Shown: positions 54,693 to 64,000 of the stretch, piece by piece
How the letters are laid out: each line of letters starts with the position of its first letter
How positions within the stretch are numbered: the stretch's first letter is position 1
DNA from: Pilatotrama ljubarskyi
Lineage: Eukaryota; Basidiomycota; Agaricomycetes; Polyporales; Polyporaceae
NCBI GenBank assembly: GCA_022385805.1
Contig: MU277688.1
Span: 333,328 to 397,327 of the forward strand
DNA: 64,000 nucleotides
Direction: 5' to 3'
Program-made: the position numbers and the translations under genes
The notes under the pieces: generated by a model
Databases searched by the model: none
The model's input: the letters and a program-made list of their open reading frames with translations, nothing else
Told to the model about the DNA's origin: nothing

Positions 54693-57600
54693 TGACCTTA
54701 CACCCCTTGGGGCGGTCAACCAAGTCGTAGACTTGCCATCACTGAAGTGCCTCTAACTCTTCGCGACAGGCAGCCCTCCACTCTTTCTGCTCAGCCAATG
54801 GTAGGCGAGCAATGTCATGGAATGTCCATTCACGGACGTTGGGCAGATCATCAACTGGTGATACAGCTTTGCAAAGCAGGTAGTTGATGAGGTCTACTCC
54901 CCCTTCCCAGCATAGTTGTGCTAGGTCCGGTTCGTCAGCCAAGGCAGATGGCAAAGGTGGGTCGCTTTGTGATGGACCAGGTGCAGAACTATTGGTGGGA
55001 ACCTGTTCTGCTCTAGACTTGATGGGAGCTCAAGAGCGACTCAAGTCATCGCCGACCAGTCTTTTCCACGCACCCTTCTTTGCCATCTCTTTGAATTGTT
55101 CTACGGGATGCCGTGACTCTCCGTAGACATTGCCTGGGCGAACCGAGACTTTCTGCACACGTCCAAAACTTCGCTGCTCCGGCTGAGGAGCGCGCTGTTC
55201 TTCCTGAGGAGGAGGCGGCGGACTAGCAACATGCGCCTCTGGCTGCGGTTCAGGTGCATCGTCATGCTCCTGTTTCTGTCCCGACGATTAGGATTGTAGA
55301 GGGGAGGATGATGATCATCGTTGTCGTCATCAAAACCGCCTGGAAGAGTGGGTTGTTGGTTCGATGGTGCGGGCTCATTGAGCCGTGAAGTGCATCACCA
55401 TTGATTGGCAGGGCACTTAGGGAACGCACTTAGGGAACATGTTCTCATCGAACAAAGCATGCGCTGCGGTAAAGATCATGTTGTTGGGGGTGCGCATGAA
55501 CCTGAAGCCGTAACCACTAGGGGGTACCCCAATGTAGGTCATCAGTTCAGACTTGGGTGACAGCTTGTTCACCCGTACATCCGCAGGAAGATGGACATAC
55601 GCGCCACATCCAAACACACGAAGGTGATCGATGCGCGGCTTCTCGCCATTCAGGGCCTCATATGGAGTCTGCCATTTAAGGCGACGAATGGGTGTCCTGT
55701 TGTACAAATGTACGGCGTGTTCAAGTGAGAATTCCCACCACGATTGCAGAAGACAGGCTTCATGCCGCATGGCTTCAGCCTTATCGAACAGAGTTCGATT
55801 CAGTCATTCAGCACGACCGTTCTGCTTGGGCTGGTGTGATACACTCTGACTGATCTCAATACCTTCGTCCTTCAGCATATCATCAAATGTGATGGACTTG
55901 TACTTGCCGCCACCATCAGACATTCACTTCTGCACCTTCGTCTGGAACTGATTCTTCATGTAGGCTAGGAAATGCCGGGTCACTGTTAATGCAGCACTTT
56001 TGGTGCGCAAGAGCGTGGTCCAAGCATGCAAAGTGTAGCTGTGATGACGTACTTGTACTTGTGGTATGGGTCGCAAGGCAGCGATTTGAGATCCGAGTGA
56101 ATGAGTTCAAATGGTTTCGACGCGCGCTTGAGCGATGGAGGGAAAGGCCGCATAGGTATCTTCCCTTCCGCACAACCATGACAGGTTGAATCTTCCGAAG
56201 GAAAATCAATCGCGGGAAAGTTGCGAGTATGCTCCCTCGCATGCCTCAGCACGTCTTTGGACGGATGTCCAAATTGGCAATGCATTGTGTTGTAGTCCAG
56301 ACTATAGACAGTCTGGAACATCCCCATCGCATCCCAAACAGGGAGCATCTTGACACAGTATATTGTGTCTCTGGGGTAGTGTGGATGGAACACAAGGAAG
56401 GGTTTCCCCGACGCTTGGTGTACACTAATCAACTTAGCGGTTCCGTGCACGCTCATCCCATCTTGGAGAATTTGACCCAGCGACAGGAGTCGAGTGGTCA
56501 GGTCCTGTACGTAGTATACTGGCGCAATGTGCACAGTTACAGTTTGATTGTCCGTCTGACAATTCAGAAGGACCATTCCTGCCCCTGTAATGGATGTAAA
56601 TCCATTGGCGGTTTTGAGTGGCATGAACTCTTTGAGCAGTTCGTACTCAACGAAGTCGTCGAACTCATACGTGAAGTGCATTGACGCACCAGAGTGGAGC
56701 ATCCATATAGGAATGGAGACGTCTTTCCCTTTGCCCTTACATCTAGCACACTCAGCGAACAAGCGCGCATGTTGACATAGATTCTCAGCTACTATACAAA
56801 CTAGGGACTGTAGACTACGCTCCCCCACACTAGTTGCTGCAGCTGTAGAAAGCATGTTAGCGTGTTGTTTGTAAGAGCAAGGGCAAGGTACTGACCTTGT
56901 CTGCTCGTAGTACTGCTCGTCGAGTCCAGCAGCACACGCGAGTTCGTCTTCAATGTCGCTGTCAGAAGTTACTGCGACGTCGTAGTCCTCGTCGGTGTCC
57001 TCATTATTGACGTGGCGGTCGATCACCTCACCAAGGTCAACGTTGCTGACCCAGTCAATGTGCTCAGCCAGAGAGAGGCGAGTACACTTTGACGCGTGCA
57101 AGTCACTGTCTGAGTCGACCTCGATGATCTGGCTGCTGCCTTCACCCTTGTCGTTGCAAACGACGTCCTCGAGAGTCTGAAGAGTCTCAAAAGAGGGGGA
57201 GACATCGATCTTGCGAGCAAGACTGAAGGCACACTTGAGAGTGGGGTACTTAGACTCCCCCTCTGGACCATTGACGTTGACCGGCTTGCGCAAGAGAGCG
57301 CGAGGGTCGACGACAGATGGGTCAGTGGCGACAGTGACCATGGATGCAAGGTGCGCGTGGTCGTGATGACCATCGCCGCGCTGTTTGCCCTTGCTACCTT
57401 TGCTGGCACGCTTGCCACGCTTGGCCTTCTGCTGCTGCTGCTGCTGCTGCCTGGAGGAGAGCTGCTGCTGCGAGAAGTTAGGGTCATTCTCCTTGCACTT
57501 GATCACACTGAGCTTACTGGCCTGGGGTCCGGTGCTCTGCTGCGAGTGCTGTTTGCTGTTCGTTGCCTCCCATGAGGCAACGAGAGCCTCCTGCGCATGG

Positions 57601-58151
57601 GTTGTGGTAAGGTTCGCTAGCTCGTAGTCATTAAGACAGAGCTGGATGGCAGTCTCGTAGCGAGGAGGTGCAGCACCCAGAATGATGAGAACGCGCAGAT
57701 TGCCCAAGATGTCGAGACCGGCGCTTGCAAGGCGATCCAGATTGCTCTGAATCTTTGCGATGGCAGGGCCAGGGTCCTCGTTCACGGGGATACGGGTATT
57801 GATGGCAGCCTTGAAGAAGTTGAACGTTCCCATAGCCGACGTCTTGCTGTAGAGCCACTTGAGCTCATCCCAGAGCCCCTTCACCGTGGTCTGGGCTTTG
57901 ATGATCTCGGAGACCTCCTGGTTAAGATGCAGGCAAATGCTGCCTTGGGCCTTGGACTCGGCTTGAGCCCAGACGAAGACCTCAGTGTGGTTGGAGCCGT
58001 CTGGGGTGAGTCTGGGAGCACCCAAACCTGGAGAAGGATTGACGACGATCCAGACTTCCTGCTGCTGAAGGTAGGCCTGCATGAGGTCTGCCCAGTGCTG
58101 GTAGCTGGCACCATCAAAGATGGGGACAACTTGCTGGAGCTGGTTGGACAT
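54693..58151 (-). pseudogene. Copia gag, protease and integrase, with stops and frameshifts
   Basis: Gag starts near ATG 58,151 (MSNQLQQVVPIFDGASYQHW) and reads through KGLWDELKWLYSKTSAMGTF and a Gln/Lys-rich linker to a His-rich HHDHAH stretch where the CCHC zinc knuckle would be. Protease follows with HSGASMHFTYE instead of DSGAS. The integrase zinc domain is visible (HCQFGHPSKDVLRHAREH, CHGCAEGKIP), then IHSDLKSL, a frameshift near 55,990, and the C-terminal part at 55,417-55,770 (ACLLQSWWEFSLEHAVHLYN, HLRVFGCGAYVHLP). The linker to reverse transcriptase (54,699-54,954: EWTFHDIARLPLAEQKEWRA) contains a TGA. The Asp-to-His change in the protease and the stops make the polyprotein non-functional. 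Confidence 0.88.
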
Positions 58152-58407
58152 ATTGTCAATGAAGGGAGTTCTGTGGAGACAGACAGTCGGCATATGTCCA
58201 TGCGCAATAAGAGCGGCCATAGCAGCACTATGCAGCAATGCTGACAGCTCCCTTGACAACGGCAGCCACAGTAGGTGCACAGTGTCAAGCAGCGGCCACA
58301 AAGGCGCTCGCTGTGCTCCACGACGTCGAGCCATCAAAAGGTGATGTCAGGATCAGGCTGAGCTGCGAGCACCAAGTTGCAGCCAACGAGGGCGCATACT
58401 CAGGCAT

Positions 58408-58425
58408 CAAGCAGGGCTCATAATC
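58408..58425 (-). promoter_or_regulatory. Primer-binding site of the copia element (initiator-tRNA half-molecule type)
   Basis: On the minus strand, directly after the 5' LTR, the sequence reads GATTATGAGCCCTGCTTG. TTATGAGCCC is complementary to the anticodon arm of initiator tRNA-Met, the internal primer used by copia-type elements rather than the tRNA 3' end. Confidence 0.75.
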
Positions 58426-58699
58426 TGTTGAGCAGGGCTTGGCACGCAGCGGAAAGCCCGCTAGGCTCAGCTTACCTGTGGAGCACTTGGTAGAGGCGCA
58501 CACATAGTGGTTGAGGGTAGAAAGTGACTTAGACTTAGAGATCCGCTCCTACAGAGCGGTCTTATATACTACTGTACATGTGGCTGTGCTAGAACTATCC
58601 AATATCTACTAGCCACAAACTCTATTGTATGTGCGTCAGCACCCATAACTAAGTGTGACCAGTTGACCATGCTGCTATTACTAAGCACCTAGTTCAACA
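58426..58699 (-). repeat. 5' LTR of the copia element
   Basis: 274 bp, TGTTGAGCAGGG to AGTTCAACA; carries a TATATA-like promoter motif near 58,563 and the palindrome CCGCTCCTACAGAGCGG. Very similar to the inverted solo LTR 132 bp away. Confidence 0.92.
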
Positions 58700-58831
58700 G
58701 CAGTAAGCGAGCAAGAGCAACTGTCTGTTGTGAGTCAGAGTCGCTGAGTCTGCCAGAGCAGCCCAAAGATGCCAAGCGCCCATTCACGTAAGTGTCTGAT
58801 TTCCATACACGTCGAAAGGTCAAGCAGGGCA

Positions 58832-59105
58832 TGTTGAACTAGGTGCTTAGTAATAGCAGCATAGTCAACCGGTCACACTTAGTCATGGGTGCTGACGCAC
58901 GTACAATAGAGTTTGTGGCTAGTAGATATTGGATAGTTCTAGCACAGCCACATGTACAGTAGTATATAAGACCGCTCTGTAGGAGCGGATCTCTAAGTCT
59001 AAGTCACTTTCTACCCTCAACCACTATGTGTGCGCCTCTACCAAGTGCTCCACAGGTAAGCTGAGCCTAGCGGGCTTTCTGCTGCGTGCCAAGCCCTGCT
59101 CAACA
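58832..59105 (+). mobile_element. Solo copia LTR, inverted (TSD GGGCA)
   Basis: 274 bp; plus-strand reading starts TGTTGAACTAGGTGC and ends CTGCTCAACA. Flanks 58,827-58,831 and 59,106-59,110 are both gggca. It faces the 5' LTR of the complete element, making a large inverted repeat with a 132-bp spacer. Confidence 0.92.
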
Positions 59106-59489
59106 GGGCAAAACAATGGCAAGGACTTGGATGCTTCTCAGTGTTGGTGGCACAGCATCAACTCCTGCACAACAATTTGAACTCCTGGACGTGAGCCACC
59201 AAAAGTTCTTCTCAAGCTTGGCTCACTCGTCCTCCCTAGCTGTACTATTTTTATTGCACAGAAGCAATCCAACCTCGCCAGGACTCAGTTGTCGTCTGAC
59301 CTGCGAGCTTGAAGGCCGCTCTGACTCAGGCAGTTCTGAGGCAAGCTCCAAGCATCCATGTCTACATCGGTCCTACCACAAGACGTAAACGTGCGTTTCA
59401 CCTCCTACACTCCATACGCGTCTATCAGTATTGATGGGAGTATTTGAAGTGGTTACCTCACACCTACTAGATCCAACAATACTACTGGC

Positions 59490-61756
59490 AGAATGGGCAC
59501 CACCAGATCCCCAATACAACAGCTCCCAAACGAGATCTTGAGCTATATTTTCTTCTCAATAGGGGTGCTTCTGGGAAAAAAAGCATCTCAACTCATTGGT
59601 ATGGAGCGGCTGAGGAGCCTCTGCATCAGGAAAAACCTCCCCAGCTATTTAGTACTAATTAGCACTAATGAGGGGCATTAGGACATTAAAATTATTAGGG
59701 AAGTCCCAATATAATGAGAGACGGTTATCTGCCATTAGTTGTTCAGTAGGAGCAGTTTTCGATCCCTCAGCCTTGCTGCTCTGGTCGTTCCACCGCCTTA
59801 CATTCACATCATTGTATATGCAGCAATGCAGTTATCATTGACAGTATTGACATTCACTAAGTACATGACCACCATCGTGCTGTAGGTCCAAGTCGTAATC
59901 GGCTATTCTTTGTACTACAAGTAGTGTTGCTACGGTACCTCAGACATGGCAATCTACGGAAGGTGACATCCTTGAGAACCTATTCCTCACGTCTGACCAC
60001 TATTGATAGCTAGGTTAGTATGCAGTTGTATTCCGACAAGTAGCAGTACTTACCAAGTAAACAACGTCAGCAGAGATGGCCTGTCGTGCAGCTACCCCGG
60101 CATCCTGGGTGTCCTGTATGTGCTAGAAAACTGTGCCCTGCAATAGGAAGCATGAGGTCAGTATATGACGACAATCTCGGAGATGTGTAAAGACACTAAC
60201 ATCACGGAAACCGGCAGTGCCGCAGTTGAGCAACCGTGCCAACTACGGTCGCAATACCGGTCATTCACGCTCCTCATGGTGAGTACAACTGGTTAATGAT
60301 GCCATAGGTAGCTGCGTGCTCGACCAATGTACCTGCTGCGAGTTCTTACCCGATGACGAGTCAAATCGTCATGCCACATCACACCAGGTCGGCGAGCCTC
60401 CAGACAGTCTCATGCAGAAGATCCCAGATAGCTGGTCCCAGTGGTTGACCACAGCAGCAGTGGGACGAAGGAACCAGCAGCACGTCAGCGTAAGTCCCAG
60501 ACAAGCTCCAGTACTAGAAGCAGCAACGCGAAGATGTAAGACAGAGATGTGTTGAGAAGCGCTGATGCGCAGCGTAGGGGGATAGTCGCAGTAGAGGTAC
60601 TACCTACTGATATAGAATGAAACAACTACTACCTCCGAACGCTAGCTCTGAAAGGTGCGAGGAGTCCCAGTGTGTCCTAGACAGTGCTCAGAAAGGGGAT
60701 AGAAGGGGAGAGGGAGTGTGTGAAGGGTGTATAGAAGTCCTTGAAGGGAGCTAGACTACTTCGCAGATAGTTCGAACGCGAGTCCGAAGGCTACCGACAG
60801 AAAGCTAGTCCGTCCGAAGGAGCGACGAAGTACTCTGAAAGAAAATGAATAGAAGGCGAGGGCGTACTATAGAACGACTCTAAACGAGTGGAATGCGACC
60901 GCTATGAGTCTCTTGAAGCCTACGACCGGCTCCTATGGCTTCGACACGAGTTCGACTGACTGGGGAAGCTTCGACGAGGACTGTGCAGAAGGCTTGAAGA
61001 CGCAGTATTCGCAGGAGAATGCAGAGAGAACGCAGGAAGACGCAGGGAGTCGCAGGGAACGCAGACGCAGACGCAGAGACGCAGGTGGTGGTCGCAGGAT
61101 CAGTCCATTCGCTATTCTCCCCCTGTAGAAAGTACTGGAGGGGAACAATAAGTACTCTACTAAGCGAAACATGTGTGATCCGCGCGAACAATGACGAAAC
61201 TATCTACGAGCGCTCGAAGCTACCAAATCCGTCCGAAACCTAACCCTACCTACTTCGCGATGCAATCCTACTCCTTCGAAGCCGACGCGCATGCTTCACG
61301 CTCGAAAAGAAACCGTGTTCATCAGCGCCGGTTGTGCGAGGCCTGTTGTGAGGGTGGAAGCGCCCGTACAGCTTTAGGGCCAGTGCGCATGAACTTTGGA
61401 TTCCGGGATGCTCTTCCTCGCCCAGCTACAAAATGTCTCCTGGAGAATGGTACTCCTCCTTGCCCGATGCCAACTGGTTAGAGCAGAGCAAGCCGGCCAT
61501 GAAATGCAGTATGTTGGATATTTCAGGAGTCAACAGTAGGCATTACACTCATTAGCAGTCATATCTGGCCCTTATGGATAATATATGCTACTTTAGCTTG
61601 GGAGGTTTTTCCTGATGTGCCATATGGCGGGAATTCTTGGGACTCCCTAATGCTTGTCTGCCGCTTCTGGCGCTCGCTTGCGCTCACGAGCTCGTGCCTC
61701 TGGCAAACCGTCGATATCTTCAAGGATACTTGGTGGCTCGACCTAGCTCTGGAGTG
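59490..61756 (+). pseudogene. F-box gene relic split by about 2 kb
   Basis: The start of an F-box lies at 59,493-59,556 (MGTTRSPIQQLPNEILSYIF) and its second half at 61,627-61,756 (NSWDSLMLVCRFWRSLALTS, SCLWQTVDIF, WWLDLALE-stop). Between them is about 2 kb of unrelated, repeat-containing sequence. The two ends of that segment carry a 23-bp inverted repeat, CATCAGGAAAAACCTCCC plus five bases (59,624-59,646 and 61,595-61,617, 22 of 23 matching). No repeat region of the F-box protein remains after 61,756. Confidence 0.65.
59624..61617. mobile_element. Possible DNA element bounded by 23-bp inverted repeats
   Basis: The inverted repeats CATCAGGAAAAACCTCCC[C/A]AGCT delimit 1,994 bp inside a broken F-box gene. 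No transposase is visible. The only sizeable frame, 60,904-61,128 (MSLLKPTTGSYGFDTSSTDW and then an Arg/Glu-rich stretch encoded by GACGCAG repeats), matches nothing. Only a dinucleotide flank (TG) is shared, so the termini are not proven. Confidence 0.35.
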
Positions 61757-62120
61757 ATTGTGCCGTGCTCCACTCAACCTGTCCTTGCTGACTGCTGATA
61801 GATATCCTAACTCTCAGGTCAGAGAGTGGATGGTGTGGCGAGAGGTCGTCAGGAAGCACAGAGGAGGAGGGATAGGGTAGGTAGACTAGACCCAATAATA
61901 GACCTGGTGAACAGGCACAACCCACGCAAGGCGCGAGAGACTGAGTGAGACGAGGGCAGACAATGATGTACAATAGGATAGGCGCTACGAGCGCGATGGC
62001 GGAGACGACGGAAGCGACAGCGAAGGCGAAGACGATGAAGGTGAGCTTGAGCGGGGGACGCGAGACTTGAGGAGTGAAGTCAGACAGCGGCTTTCGAGGG
62101 GAAAACAAGCTGCTTTGCAC
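61743..62120 (-). CDS. Hypothetical small membrane protein
   Basis: 125 codons, start MQSSLFSPRKPLSDFTPQVS. One strongly hydrophobic stretch of about 30 residues (FIVFAFAVASVVSAIALVAP, then ILLYIIV) predicts a membrane helix, followed by a Cys-rich turn (CVGCACSPG). The 3' end of the frame overlaps the F-box relic, so the end may be artificial. No homologous family is recognised. It could be a chance frame. Confidence 0.3.
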   Translation of the reverse strand: MQSSLFSPRKPLSDFTPQVSRPPLKLTFIVFAFAVASVVSAIALVAPILLYIIVCPRLTQSLAPCVGCACSPGLLLGLVYLPYPSSSVLPDDLSPHHPLSDLRVRISISSQQGQVEWSTAQSLQS

Positions 62121-63188
62121 GAGGACCGAGTACAGGCTTTTATGCTAGCTACCGGAGGCTACAGAACCGGTCGTGATCAAAGAAAATACACGAAAGAGAA
62201 TGTAAAAGTGTTGGGAGTTCAGTAGACGAGGCGGCGAGTGGCGTGACGTGTCCAAGCGCGGTCACGTGATCCCTGACAAGGTGGGATTACCCAAAATGTT
62301 GCATCCGCACTGCCAAGCGTCGGCTGGCGCGCAAGTCCCCATAATCGAAGGTGGAGTAAGTGAGTAAGAACGAATAGGACACGACGAAAATCTACGAGGC
62401 AACTCTACGGTAACAAGAAGGAACACATGCCGGAGTCTGAGCCACCGCGCAGGCCGACACGACTCGACGTGAGTGCATGTCATACCCGCTCAGCGCCGCT
62501 GACTCCCCATCACTGCACACACTGCCGTACCCATTATTCTCCCTCATGCCTACCGGGTGTGGAAGCTACAACTTCCGCCTCTGGATGACCATATAGAAGG
62601 GTCGAAGCTGGTCTGACTCCTACACTCCCGACTTGTTCTTCTATGATTCTCTGCTCAAAACTCTAATGCCGACCCTCTTCGACTTGAAGCTCACGTTGCG
62701 ACTCCTGAAGCAGGGGGACCAGCAGAGCTCACTTCCCAGCATTGCAGATTGTTACAGCTGTTGCCAAAATTAATGCTCTGCACCTCCGCGCACGCCAGTT
62801 GGCACAGCTTGACAGAATTGACGCAAATCACCCAGACTGGATAAAAAATGGAATATCTTGGTGACCACGCATCCGGACGGCCTGAAACTGCATACATGGA
62901 GCCTCCGTAGTATGTAGAAGACCTGTATCTAATTTCTACCCGGGTTTGCGGAGGTGACGATGCGGGACGATGCAGCAAAGATGAGAGGCCTCCCAGAGGT
63001 CAGATACCGCCGTCTCGCACCAATATATTACATTTTGCAGTCCGCTTTCTTCAGGGGATAGAGTGTGTGCTATATCCGACCTCTATGTACACTTTGAGGC
63101 GTAGCAGAACTTGTAGTACCCGTCTACTCGAGGGAAGAGCGACCCACGTGAGGTCGAGGCAATAAGTGCCCGTGTCTGCCCGCGCTAG
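62121..63188. other. 1.1 kb without a supported gene
   Basis: Short frames on both strands only. Around 62,745-62,870 a plus-strand frame reads VTAVAKINALHLRARQLAQL and DRIDANHPDWIKNG before a stop; it looks like a degraded protein fragment but could not be assigned. Confidence 0.35.
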
Positions 63189-63775
63189 TGTCACGACCCG
63201 TGCCACCAGGGAGCGTGACCTCCGCCGGAACCCCGGCAGGAGTTCCAGACGGGACTTCCTCGGACGTCCGTGCTTTCCTTCCTTAGTAGTCTTCGTGCTT
63301 TTTCTTCATTGACGTCATATCTCTTCTTATCAGTTTATCCCTTTCCCTTGTCTTGCGTCACTAGGCCTTGGAGTTCCTGGAACTCCGACAACTATGACGT
63401 AGGGCCCTTCCTTATCTGTCGGGGCCACTTAGTATAAATAGCCGAGCTGGTAGTAGCGTTTGCCTCAGTTCGAACACCTCGTTATTACCTCGTTGCTACC
63501 TCTTCGTTACCTCGTTACTTGTCGGCTTACCCTTGGTCCCCTCTGTACTTATCCGCAATACACTCCCTCTCCTCCCGTAACTCTGTCGGAACTCCATCTC
63601 TCCTCCATCTCCTTGCTGGTGCCCTCTTGTAAATAGGGGACACTAGACGAGATCGCTCAGGGCGTTGTTAATAACTTCGCCGAAGTCCCCACCCCCGTGT
63701 CGTAGCCGGACTCCGTCCAGAACTCCGGAACTCTGTTACTCCGTCTGCTCGCCAACTACGGCACGTGTCCTAACA
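63189..63775 (+). mobile_element. LTR, probably the left end of an element leaving the window
   Basis: Begins TGTCACGACCCGTGCC and ends CGTGTCCTAACA (587 bp). It contains a TATAAATA box at about 63,432. The flanks gctag (63,184-63,188) and gtgtg (63,776-63,780) differ, so it is not a simple solo LTR. Either internal sequence starts at 63,776 or one end has been lost. Termini resemble the other LTRs of this window. Confidence 0.65.
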
Positions 63776-64000
63776 GTGTGTCCGAACTCACACTGAGGGT
63801 CTCGTCATGTCCACGGAACCCGAAGGTGCTTGGTCCAGATTCACTGCACGTCGTATTCGGGTCTCGACCCAGAACTCCACTCCCGTCACTCCTACGCGTC
63901 CCGCGTGTTGAAGTACGCGCGGATGGGGTGAACGAGTAGATAGATAGCGTACGACGGGAGCGGGGACGACTAATATACATGAGCAGTAACAAACGGTATT

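Larger units (their letters stand above)
51550..58699 (-). mobile_element. Full-length Ty1/copia LTR retrotransposon carrying two nested solo LTRs
   Basis: Bounded by direct LTRs 51,550-51,817 (268 bp) and 58,426-58,699 (274 bp), both starting TGTTGAGCAGGGCTTGGC and ending TAGTTCAACA in plus-strand reading, and flanked by the target duplication gcagt (51,545-51,549; 58,700-58,704). Coding sense is minus. Gag, protease, integrase, reverse transcriptase and RNase H follow each other in copia order, but with frameshifts, stops and two inserted solo LTRs (52,468-53,175 and 53,984-54,692). Without the insertions the element would be about 5.7 kb. It cannot move on its own. Confidence 0.93.

Noticed and set aside
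1..64000. CRISPR array, prokaryotic operon, biosynthetic cluster or tRNA gene
   Set aside because: No regularly spaced repeats, no backbone enzyme set and no cloverleaf were seen; the DNA is eukaryotic.

Overview
The window is nuclear DNA of a filamentous basidiomycete, most likely an Agaricomycete. Genes are dense, on both strands, and cut by many 45-80 bp GT-AG introns. The conserved proteins are fungal, F-box/leucine-rich-repeat genes are strongly amplified, and the LTR retrotransposons are of types usual in mushroom-forming fungi. Order and species cannot be read from the sequence. I found no CRISPR array, bacterial operon or tRNA/rRNA gene.

Left two thirds (1-41,200) is gene-rich. In order: partial F-box/LRR gene (+), SUMO (+), hotdog thioesterase (+), METTL16-type U6 RNA methyltransferase (-), splicing factor Clf1/Crooked-neck (-), F-box/LRR gene with a frameshift (+), RAD6/UBC2 (+), two paralogous short GPI-anchored wall-type proteins (-), MYND zinc-finger protein (+), an 8-cysteine GPI-anchored secreted protein (-), HNH-type protein (+), short-chain dehydrogenase (-), an intact F-box/LRR gene and its decayed tandem copy (-), DUF2470 membrane protein (+), U5 snRNP protein Dib1 (-) divergent from cyclophilin H (+), and a Fab1-class PI3P 5-kinase (+). 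Ten- to many-exon models were joined by hand and, except where stated, keep reading phase across every junction.

A nonautonomous CACTA-like DNA element (14,696-15,927) and two smaller inverted-repeat elements (16,075-16,211; 18,555-18,822) lie between the GPI-protein genes and the MYND gene.

Right third (41,700-64,000) is accessory: F-box/LRR copies in all stages of decay and retroelements. A full-length Ty1/copia element (51,550-58,699, TSD gcagt, coding strand minus) carries two nearly identical solo LTRs of another family inserted in opposite orientations, each with its own 5-bp duplication. A solo copia LTR sits inverted 132 bp beyond the element, another solo LTR lies at 47,523-48,180, and one LTR near the right edge may start an element that leaves the window.

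Four genes serve the spliceosome (METTL16 and Clf1 in tandem; Dib1 and cyclophilin H sharing a 248-bp divergent promoter). SUMO and RAD6 serve protein modification. The F-box genes would encode SCF ubiquitin-ligase adaptors.
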